From an uncultured Clostridia bacterium (GTDB taxonomy: Bacteria > Bacillota > Clostridia > TANB77 > CAG-508): a stretch of DNA of 64,000 bases. The notes under the pieces were generated by a model. The model was not told the origin of the DNA. It did not search any database and was given only the letters and a program-made list of their open reading frames with translations. A program made the translations under genes and the position numbers. Location: contig CAKPGU010000001.1 in the NCBI GenBank assembly GCA_934155265.1, positions 1 through 64,000 on the forward strand, in the 5' to 3' direction. Position 1 is the stretch's first letter. Each line of letters begins with the position of its first letter. Below, piece after piece: positions 27,792-36,042 of this stretch.

Positions 27792-30083
27792 CTATTCCAC
27801 ATTTAACAGTTTGTCTTTTATGTTTGTAAAATATCCTAGTGTCTCTTCTGTGTCTATTCGTGCATAGGTTCCATCTGTATTACTTGCATTGAAAATTGTT
27901 CCATTTCCTCCTTTTAGTTTACTACAATTACTAAATACAACTCTACAATTATCTATTGTTTTAGTTGTCCACCCTTTACTATTTTCAGAATCATATTCAC
28001 TTACATATACAGTTGTTAATTCATCACATGAAAAAAACATATAATTTATACCGTTTTACATTAATTGTATTAAAACTACTTAAATCTAGTTCTTTTATAT
28101 TTCTACAACCATGAAACATTCCATCCATACTTGTCACTTTACTTGTATCAAAATTATTTATATCCAGTTCTGTTAGTCCACTACATCCACTAAACATACC
28201 ATACATATTTATTACATTACCTGTATTAAAATCACTTACATCTAGTTTGGTTAATCCTCTACAATTAGTAAACATATCTTGCATAGTTGTTACATTTCTC
28301 GTATCAAAATTACTTACATCTAATTCTGTTAATTGGCTACAATTATAAAAAATCCCTTTCATATTAGACACTTGACTTGTTCGAAAATTGCTTACATCTA
28401 ATTTTATTAGGCATTTACAATCATAAAACATATTAAGCATACTTGTTACATTACTAGTATCCCATTTACTAACATCTAATTTTGTTAGTTCACTGCATCC
28501 AAAAAACATTGCACTCATATCAGTTACTCTAGTTGTATCAAATTCACTTATATGTAATTCTTGCAAACTATTACAATAGAAAAACATATATGACATAGAT
28601 GTTACATTACTTGTGTCAAAATTACTTAGTTCTATTTTTTTTAAACTACTGCAGTACTGAAACATTCCAATCATATTGGTTACTTTACTTGTATTAAATC
28701 CACTTAAATCTAGCTCTGTTAATCCACTGCAACCATTAAACATACCATACATAGTTATTACATTACTTGTGTCAAAATTACTTACATCTAATTCTACTAA
28801 GCTCTTGCATCCGTGAAAACATTGATTGCATACTGATTACATTACTTGTATCAAATCCTTTTATATTTAGCTCTGTTAATTCACTACATGCATAAAACAT
28901 ACTTGTCATTGTTTTTACTTTTTCAGTATTAAAATTACTTAAATCTAACTTTTTCAAAGAACTACAACCCCTAAACATTGAATACATTCCATAGCCTTCT
29001 TTTATATTGATAGTATTGAATTTACTCAAGTTTAATTGAGCCAAACTACTCGCTTCAATAAACATGGCCTCCATAGAAGTTACATCTTTTGTGTCGAAAC
29101 ACTCCAAATCTAAATCATATAATTTCTTTGCATGTGAAAACATATGCCTCATATTAGTTGAACCTAATGTGCTAAAATTATTAAATTCTATATCTGTTGT
29201 ATTTATTAAATTTTGAAATAAAAACTGTGCATTCTTATTAGCATAAATAATTTCTTGACTCACAAAAGTTAGCTCATACAATCCATTGTTATCTTCATCA
29301 GTATAATATCCTATTATACTTTCATCTTGTTTTTCTGATGCATCAAATCTCTCTATTATTTTATCTGAATACTCTGGTTCTTTTCCTTGCTCAAATTTTA
29401 TAGATTCTATTTGATTTTTGGCTATAGTACTTGTTAAATATTTTCCTGTTTCTCCTACATTTGATGCTAACACCATCCTATTAGGCTCTGTCATTTTAAA
29501 ATTTAAGTATGATTTCAAAATTGCATTTTCAGGTACATTTCCATCATCTGTATTCTTATATTTGAATGTAATAAATATTTCTTTTGTTTCATTCGGACCT
29601 ATTGTTTCTCCAATTTGAAAGCCTTCTTGTGTTATTTCAAATATTATATTAGGATTATCATAAAAATCATCATCATACACTATTCCTACAAATGGTACTG
29701 TTTCTGTTGAATTATTGTGTACTGTTACTTTGTATTTTATTTCTGATACTTGATTTGTTTTCGATAATTCTATCGTGCTTTGCATCATTGTTCCTAAAAA
29801 ATTATTTATCTTTGAACTCACCTTGTTCGCATCCACATCACTCACATATTCTACATCTGTTATAAATATTCCGTTTTGTGCTTCTGCTACTACTGTTCCT
29901 TCTATTTCTCCTGTTACTGATTCTATTGCTGAATATCCTATTCCCATTATCATTATTGCTATTGTTAATATTAATAGCAATAGCAAATTTTTACTTATTC
30001 TTCTTTTTATAAATGTCCCCGTGTGTGTGTGTGTGTGTGTGTGTGTGTACAGCCCCAAGGCTTTCAGGTCTCCATTTTTTCAT
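27792..30083 (-). pseudogene. BspA-like DUF285 surface protein, copy 2 (OFF and frameshifted)
   Basis: Sequence is homologous to the other four copies over the whole length, with about 15 DUF285 units. Three defects are visible. The (AC)14 tract at 30021-30048 puts the ATG at 30083 out of frame. An extra A in the run at 28816-28819 shifts the frame (MFSRMQEL replaces the expected MFHGCKSL). A further one-base change near 28051 separates the last unit, MFFSCDEL, and the C-terminal box. The two shifts break the repeat domain even if the tract changed length. Sequencing error in an assembly could mimic them. It follows the first AAA-ATPase gene by 23 bp. Confidence 0.8.
30021..30048. repeat. Dinucleotide tract (TG)14 in BspA copy 2
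   Basis: Twenty-eight bases of alternating GT, the longest tract of the five. With n = 14 the ATG at 30083 is out of frame; a TTG further in is in frame but has no ribosome binding site. Confidence 0.9.
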
Positions 30084-30106
30084 GTTTGCTTTTTTCCTCT
30101 CAATCT

Positions 30107-31813
30107 TTATATTTCTTCTGTCTCTATTCTATCCTTTATTACTACTACTGTATAGCATTTTAAATTTGGTATCATTTTTATTTCTTCTGCTTGTCTATAT
30201 CTTTCTATTTGTTCTTTCGCTTCTTGTTGTTTTTCTTTTAATATTTCTTGATTTTTGTCGTAATCTTCCTGTTTTATGTATTTAAATTCTAGTAGTACTC
30301 CATATCTTTCTTCTATTTTTTCTCTTGGCACTAACAATATGTCTGTATATTCTCCTCCTACTTCTAGTTCTGATTTTACATATATTGCTCCTAACATTCT
30401 ACAAATAGAATAAAATATTACCTTTATATATTTTTCATCAAATCTTTGATAATCTCTGTTTGATAAATTTTTTAAGAATATTCCTAATATTTCCATTGCT
30501 TTATCTATTTTTCCATGTATTAAGATTTCTTCACTTATCTTTTCAGTATCAATTGTGTCTGTTACTATATTCGCTTTTCTACTTATATATTGCAAAAAAT
30601 ATTCACTATATATTCTCCTTATTACATCATTTGGTATTTTAAAACTACATTTACTAAATCCTTTTTTTACTATTGTTAGATATCCTAAATAAAACAGTAA
30701 TGATACTAGTTCCTTTTCTCCAAAGCTTATTTCTGCGTTAAATCTTTCTGTTAATTGACTTTCTACCAATTGTCCTGCTACTATTTTTTCTAATAATTCA
30801 ATTTTATTCATATTTTGGCATAAATCCATAAAAGCCTCTATCTTCCCATAGTCGCTTATTATATTGTTATCTATTAAATCGTTTGGAATCTCATTTTGTT
30901 CTTGGTATAAATCTAAAAAATATAATGTCATATTTGAGTTGTACATTTTGTATTGTTCATAGTTTTCCTTTATCATATCTGAAAAGATATATCCATCATA
31001 ATTTTCTTTAATAATAGGCAATAATTCTTTTTGTTTTTCTTCAGGTATTTCTAATTCTGTCATTAAATATTTTACATCATTTTTACAAAATCCTAGCATA
31101 TCATTAAATTCAATGTTTTTTGTTAAATCTCTTGCTATATTGAATCCACTTGTTGTACTATCTAATGTTACTGGTGCTACTCCTGTTATGAATATTCTAT
31201 CTACTACTGATTCTGTTCCCTTTTTTAATATTTCATACCATTTTCTTATTTTTCCGTTCTTAGCTACTAAATTCTTAAATTCATCTGTTCTAAATCCTAA
31301 TAATTCATTTGCAAAATGATCATATTCATCTATTATTACATAGATTTTTTCTCCTGCTTTTTGTATGTAAAATGCCTTGAATAAATCATCTAATATTCCT
31401 TCAGCTTCATAATCTCTATTAACATAAAAATTCAATCCGTACTTTTGAATAAATACTTCTATAGATGATGCCACTTCTCTTTTAAATCCATTTATTGCTT
31501 CTTCTACTGTATTTGAGCTTATTCCTGAAAAGTTGAATCTTAATATACAATATCTGTTTTTATTTTCTGTTGGATTTTTTCCTATATATGTCTTTCCAAA
31601 TAATTCTTCAAATCTATCTTCTTTGTTTTTATCATAATAACATTCTAATGTACTTGTGAATAATGTTTTTCCAAATTTTCTTGGACGCAAAAACATTATT
31701 GTACTATCTGCTAAGTTTTCTAATTTTTCTATATACATTGTTTTGTCTACATATATTCTATTTTTTCTTACTATATCTTCATAGTTACTTATTCCATTTG
31801 GTAATTTTCTCAT
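30107..31813 (-). CDS. AAA-ATPase-like / PD-(D/E)XK nuclease-like protein, copy 1
   Basis: The 568-aa protein combines an N-terminal AAA-ATPase-like domain (family PF09820) with a C-terminal PD-(D/E)XK nuclease-like domain (DUF1703, PF08011). Walker A is FLRPRKFGKTL (residues about 41-51), Walker B is VIIDEYDHF, and the nuclease-like core is YTDILLVPRE with VLLEFKYIK. Proteins of this type are abundant in gut anaerobes and their role is not established. It is transcribed from a promoter at 31886-31914 and ends 23 bp before the start of BspA copy 2, so the two are a pair. It is highly similar to the copy at 34158. Confidence 0.85.
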   Translation of the reverse strand: MRKLPNGISNYEDIVRKNRIYVDKTMYIEKLENLADSTIMFLRPRKFGKTLFTSTLECYYDKNKEDRFEELFGKTYIGKNPTENKNRYCILRFNFSGISSNTVEEAINGFKREVASSIEVFIQKYGLNFYVNRDYEAEGILDDLFKAFYIQKAGEKIYVIIDEYDHFANELLGFRTDEFKNLVAKNGKIRKWYEILKKGTESVVDRIFITGVAPVTLDSTTSGFNIARDLTKNIEFNDMLGFCKNDVKYLMTELEIPEEKQKELLPIIKENYDGYIFSDMIKENYEQYKMYNSNMTLYFLDLYQEQNEIPNDLIDNNIISDYGKIEAFMDLCQNMNKIELLEKIVAGQLVESQLTERFNAEISFGEKELVSLLFYLGYLTIVKKGFSKCSFKIPNDVIRRIYSEYFLQYISRKANIVTDTIDTEKISEEILIHGKIDKAMEILGIFLKNLSNRDYQRFDEKYIKVIFYSICRMLGAIYVKSELEVGGEYTDILLVPREKIEERYGVLLEFKYIKQEDYDKNQEILKEKQQEAKEQIERYRQAEEIKMIPNLKCYTVVVIKDRIETEEI

Positions 31814-31885
31814 TTCTTTTACCTCTTTCCTTTGTGCATTCGCACTTTTATTTTTGCATTTTCTTTTCGTTTCTCACTTGGTTTT

Positions 31886-31914
31886 ATTTTACTATATCAC
31901 TCCTTAAAATGCAA
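31886..31914 (-). promoter_or_regulatory. Island-type promoter upstream of AAA gene copy 1
   Basis: TTGCAT (-35), 17-nt spacer ending in GATATAG, TAAAAT (-10) on the minus strand. The same arrangement occurs at 35936, 38774 and 45424. The -35 element touches the stem-loop at 31913-31976. Confidence 0.7.
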
Positions 31915-31976
31915 TAATAGTTGAGCTTGTTTTTTACATTTTTCTGTTAATGTATTTTCTTTGCTCAACTATTATT
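31913..31976. terminator. Conserved stem-loop between BspA copy 3 and AAA copy 1
   Basis: AATAATAGTTGAGC (31913-31926) pairs perfectly with GCTCAACTATTATT (31963-31976) around a 36-nt T-rich loop. It is repeated at 35963 and 38801, always between a finished gene and the next promoter. A T-run follows on the plus strand; on the minus strand the tail is GCATTTT. Terminator role is inferred. Confidence 0.6.
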
Positions 31977-32001
31977 TTTTCTGTATATTATTGTGATATT
32001 C

Positions 32002-34134
32002 TTATTCTATCTCTGCTGGCTTGTCTTTTATGTTTGTAAAATATCCTGGTGTCTCTTCTGTATCTATTCGTGCATAAGTTGCGTCTGTGTAATTTGAGTT
32101 GTAGGTTGTTCCATTGTTTCCAGATAATCTAACGCATTCATAAAACATATTTTTCGAAACATTAACATTTGAAGTTATCCAACCTGTATTGTTTTCTTTG
32201 TTATATTCACACACATATATATCACTAACTTGTGAATTCATGTAAAACATTTGCTGCATATTTGTAACATTGTATGTGTCAAAACTACTAAGATTTAAGT
32301 CAGTTAAATTACTGCATTGAAAAAACATATATGACATATTTGTTACTTTACTTGTATCAAAATTATTTAGGTTTAAATTAGTTAATCTTCCACATTGAAA
32401 AAACATGTATGACATATTTGTTACTTTACTTGTATTAAAATTATTTAGATTCAAATTAGTTAATTTATAGCATTGAAAGAACATCTGTTGCATTGTAATT
32501 ACATTACCTGTATTAAATTTGCTTACATCTAACTCTTCTAGATTATTACAGCGACTAAACATACCAGTCATATTAATTACATTTTGTGTGTCGAAACCAT
32601 TTAAATCTAATTTCGTTACTTTGCTACATCCCGAGAACATCATACTCATATTAGCTACTTTATTCGTATTAAATTCGCCTACATTTAATTCTGTTAAACG
32701 ACTGCAGTCTCTGAACATTTGTAACATATTAGTTACATTTTCTGTATTAAATCCATCTATATCTAACTTCACCAATTCTGTACAACCTGAAAACATTAGC
32801 TCCATATTTTCTACATTATTTGTATTAAAATTGTTTAAATTTAATTCTTTTATTTTTTTGCAATTATAAAACATAGATCCCATATCAACTACTTTGTTAG
32901 TATTAAAATTGAAAATATTTAGTTCTTTTAGTTCATTACAATCTGAAAACATACTCGACGCTGAAACAACCTCTTTCGTGTTCCACTTACTTATGTCTAT
33001 TGTTATTAATTTTTTACACCCGTCAAACATATGAGTCATATCAGTCACTTGTGATACATTCCAATTTGAAACATCTAGTTTCTCTAGGTTACTGCATCCT
33101 TGAAATGTTCCTCCATATCCCCATTTAATGTGTCCACATGTTGTTACTTTACTTGTATCCCAGTTACTTACGTTTAGAGTTATTAGTTTACTACAATTTT
33201 CAAATGTTCCCAAAAGATTTATAATATTACTAGTATTAAAATTATCAAATTCTATATCTACAGCATTTATTAAATTTTGAAATAAATATTGTGCATTTTT
33301 ATTAGCATAAATTATCTCCTGGCTCACAAAAGTCAACTCGTACAATCCGTTGTTATCTTCATCTGTATAATACCCAATTATACTTTCATCTTGTTTTTCT
33401 GAAGCGTCAAATCTTTCCACTATTTTATCTGAATATCCAGGTTCTTTCCCTTGTTTAAATTTTATAGATTCAATTTGATTTTTTGCTATAGTACTTGTTA
33501 AATATTTTCCTGTTTCATCTGTACCTTGTGCTAGAACCATTCTATTGGGTCCTGTCATCTTAAAATTTAAGTATGATTTTAGTATTGTATTTTCTGGTTC
33601 TACAGTTGTATCTCTATATTTAAATGTAATATATATTTCTTTGGTTTCATTTGGACTTATTGTTTCTCCAATCTTGAAACCATCATTTATTTCAAATATT
33701 ATTCCTACATTATCATATAATTCATCATCATACACTACTCCTACAAATGGTACTGTTTCTGTGGAACTGTTGTGTACTGTTACCTTATATTTTATTTCTG
33801 ATGCTTGGTTTGTTTTCGATAATTCTATTGTACTTTGCATCATTGTTCCTAAGAAATTATTTATTTTTGAACTCACCTTGTTCGCATCCACATCACTCAC
33901 ATATTCTACATCTGTTATGAATATTCCGTTTTGTGCTTCCGCTACTACTTCTCCTTCTATTTCTCCTGTTACTGATTCTATTGCTGAATATCCTATTCCC
34001 ATTAACATTATTGCTACTGTTAATATTATTAGCAATAATATATTTCTACTTATTCTTCTTTTTATAAATGTCCCCGTGTGTGTGTGTGTGTGTGTGTGTA
34101 CAGCCTCAAGGCTTTCAGGCTTCCATTTTTCCAT
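32002..34134 (-). CDS. BspA-like DUF285 surface protein, copy 3 (phase ON)
   Basis: Intact 710-aa product. The (AC)12 tract at 34076-34099 is read through in frame as a His-Thr run directly before the signal sequence (residues about 12-20), followed by the hydrophobic helix (about 30-48) with MGIGYSAIESVTGEIEG, a beta-rich domain (about 50-255), and about 13 DUF285 units. The C-terminus has the ATYARIDTEETPGYFTN box. ATG 34134 follows AGAGGG and lies 23 bp after the second AAA gene, so it is co-transcribed. It should be exported; possible cleavage by the SipW-type peptidase at 40014 is inferred from signal similarity. Confidence 0.88.
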   Translation of the reverse strand: MEKWKPESLEAVHTHTHTHTGTFIKRRISRNILLLIILTVAIMLMGIGYSAIESVTGEIEGEVVAEAQNGIFITDVEYVSDVDANKVSSKINNFLGTMMQSTIELSKTNQASEIKYKVTVHNSSTETVPFVGVVYDDELYDNVGIIFEINDGFKIGETISPNETKEIYITFKYRDTTVEPENTILKSYLNFKMTGPNRMVLAQGTDETGKYLTSTIAKNQIESIKFKQGKEPGYSDKIVERFDASEKQDESIIGYYTDEDNNGLYELTFVSQEIIYANKNAQYLFQNLINAVDIEFDNFNTSNIINLLGTFENCSKLITLNVSNWDTSKVTTCGHIKWGYGGTFQGCSNLEKLDVSNWNVSQVTDMTHMFDGCKKLITIDISKWNTKEVVSASSMFSDCNELKELNIFNFNTNKVVDMGSMFYNCKKIKELNLNNFNTNNVENMELMFSGCTELVKLDIDGFNTENVTNMLQMFRDCSRLTELNVGEFNTNKVANMSMMFSGCSKVTKLDLNGFDTQNVINMTGMFSRCNNLEELDVSKFNTGNVITMQQMFFQCYKLTNLNLNNFNTSKVTNMSYMFFQCGRLTNLNLNNFDTSKVTNMSYMFFQCSNLTDLNLSSFDTYNVTNMQQMFYMNSQVSDIYVCEYNKENNTGWITSNVNVSKNMFYECVRLSGNNGTTYNSNYTDATYARIDTEETPGYFTNIKDKPAEIE
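34076..34099. repeat. Dinucleotide tract (TG)12 in BspA copy 3
   Basis: Twenty-four bases of alternating GT. Twelve is divisible by three, so the ATG at 34134 is in frame with the signal sequence and the gene reads as ON. Confidence 0.92.
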
Positions 34135-34157
34135 GTTTGCTTTTTCCCTCTCAATAT

Positions 34158-35864
34158 TTATATTTCTTCTATCTCAATTTTGTCTTTTATTACCACTACT
34201 GTATAACACTTTAAATTCGGTATCATTTTTATTTCCTCTGCTTGCCTATATCTTTCTATTTGTTCTTTTGCTTCTTGTTGTTTTTGTTTTAATATTTCTT
34301 GATTTTTGTTGTAATCTTCTTGTTTTATAAATTTAAACTCTAGTAGCACTCCATATCTTTCTTGCATCTTTTCTCTTGGTATTAACAGTATATCTGCATA
34401 TTCTCCTCCAACTTCAAGCTCTGATTTTACATATACTGCTCCTAGCATTCTACAAATTGAATAAAATATTACCTTTATATATTTCTCATCAAATCTTTGA
34501 TAGTCTCTATTTGATAAGTTTTTTAAGAATATTCCTAATGTTTCCATTGCTTTATCTATTTTTCCATATATTACAATTTCTTCACTTATCTTTTCTGTGT
34601 CAATTGTATCTGTTACTATATTCGCTTTTTTGCTAATATATCTCAAAAAATATTCGCTATATATTCTCCTTATTACATCATTTGGTATTTTAAAACTACA
34701 TTTACTAAATCCTTTTTTTACTATTGTTAGATATCCCAAATAAAATAGTAATGACACTAGTTCCTTTTCTCCAAAACTTATTTCCGCATTAAATCTTTCC
34801 GTTAGTTCACTTTCTATTTGCTCTCCTGCTACTATTTTTTCTAATAGTTCAATCTTATTCATGTTTTGACACAAATCCATAAACGCTTCTATTTTTCCAT
34901 AATCACTCATTATGTTGTTATCTATTAAATCGTCTGGAATCTCATTTTGTTCTTGGTATGAATCTAAAAAATATAATGTCATATTTGAGTTATACATTTT
35001 GTATTGTTCATATTTTTCTTTTATCATATCCGAAAAAATATATCCATCATAATTTTCCTTTATTATTGGCAATAATTCTTCTTGTTTTTCCTCTGATATT
35101 TCTAATTCTGTCATTAAATATTTCACATCATTTTTACAAAAGCCCAACATATCATTAAATTCAATATTTTTTGTCAAGTCTCTTGCTATATTAAATCCAC
35201 TCGTTGTACTATCTAATGTTACTGGTGCAACTCCTGTTATAAATATTCTATCTACTACTGATTCTGTTCCTTTTTTTAATATTTCATACCATTTTCTTAT
35301 TTTTCCGTTCTTAGCTACTAAATTCTTAAATTCATCTGTTCTAAATCCTAATAATTCATTTGCAAAATGATCATATTCATCTATTATTACATAGATTTTT
35401 TCTCCTGCTTTTTGTATGTAAAATGCTGTATACAAACTATTTAAAATTTCTTCTGCCTCTTGTTCTTCATTTATATAAAAATCTATTCCATATCTTGCCA
35501 CAAATATTTTTATTGATTCTATTGTACTGTTTTTAAATCCTTGTATCGCTCCTTCCACTGTATTTGTACTTATTCCTGAAAAATTAAATCTTAATATGCA
35601 ATATCTATTTCGGTTTTCTGTTGGATTCTTTCCTATATATGTTTTTCCAAATAACTCTTCAAATCTATCTGTTTTATTTTTATCATAATAACATTCTAAT
35701 GTGCTTGTGAATAATGTTTTTCCAAATTTTCTTGGACGTAAAAACATTATTGTTTTATCAGCTAAGTTTTCCATTTTTTCTATATACATTGTTTTATCTA
35801 CGTATATTCTATTTTCTTTAACTATATCTTCATAGTTACTCATTCCATTTGGTAATTTTCTCAT
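34158..35864 (-). CDS. AAA-ATPase-like / PD-(D/E)XK nuclease-like protein, copy 2
   Basis: This 568-aa paralogue of the 30107 gene has the same length and domain plan, with Walker A FLRPRKFGKTL, Walker B VIIDEYDHF and the C-terminal YADILLIPRE plus VLLEFKFIK. The greatest divergence is around residues 105-150; elsewhere the proteins are nearly identical, which points to recent duplication with BspA as a unit. It is preceded by the island promoter at 35936-35964 and followed after 23 bp by BspA copy 3. Function unknown; a defence, mobile-element or regulatory role are all open. Confidence 0.85.
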   Translation of the reverse strand: MRKLPNGMSNYEDIVKENRIYVDKTMYIEKMENLADKTIMFLRPRKFGKTLFTSTLECYYDKNKTDRFEELFGKTYIGKNPTENRNRYCILRFNFSGISTNTVEGAIQGFKNSTIESIKIFVARYGIDFYINEEQEAEEILNSLYTAFYIQKAGEKIYVIIDEYDHFANELLGFRTDEFKNLVAKNGKIRKWYEILKKGTESVVDRIFITGVAPVTLDSTTSGFNIARDLTKNIEFNDMLGFCKNDVKYLMTELEISEEKQEELLPIIKENYDGYIFSDMIKEKYEQYKMYNSNMTLYFLDSYQEQNEIPDDLIDNNIMSDYGKIEAFMDLCQNMNKIELLEKIVAGEQIESELTERFNAEISFGEKELVSLLFYLGYLTIVKKGFSKCSFKIPNDVIRRIYSEYFLRYISKKANIVTDTIDTEKISEEIVIYGKIDKAMETLGIFLKNLSNRDYQRFDEKYIKVIFYSICRMLGAVYVKSELEVGGEYADILLIPREKMQERYGVLLEFKFIKQEDYNKNQEILKQKQQEAKEQIERYRQAEEIKMIPNLKCYTVVVIKDKIEIEEI

Positions 35865-35935
35865 TTACTTTACCTCTTTTCTTTGTGCTTTTGTACTTTT
35901 ATTTTCACACTTTTTTAGATTTTTCACTTGGTTTT

Positions 35936-35964
35936 ATTTTACTATATCGTCTATAAAAATGCAA
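35936..35964 (-). promoter_or_regulatory. Island-type promoter upstream of AAA gene copy 2
   Basis: TTGCAT, 17-nt spacer, TAAAAT on the minus strand, same layout as at 31886. It abuts the stem-loop at 35963-36025. Confidence 0.7.
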
Positions 35965-36025
35965 TAATAGTTGAGCTTGTTTTTACATTTTTCCGTTAAT
36001 GTATTTTCTTTGCTCAACTATTATT
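35963..36025. terminator. Conserved stem-loop between BspA copy 4 and AAA copy 2
   Basis: Identical 14-bp arms to the stem-loop at 31913 (35963-35976 and 36012-36025) with a similar T-rich loop. Confidence 0.6.
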
Positions 36026-36042
36026 TTTTCTATATATCTTTA

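Noticed and set aside
34076..34134. His-Thr run in BspA N-termini as a metal-binding tag
   Set aside because: The run is the translation of the AC tract in one frame; its length varies between copies, and it lies before the signal helix, so a conserved metal site is not supported.
30107..35864. AAA-ATPase/PD-(D/E)XK pair as a restriction or abortive-infection system
   Set aside because: No methyltransferase, toxin or antitoxin gene is adjacent, and the genes are paired with surface proteins; a defence role is possible but not supported here.
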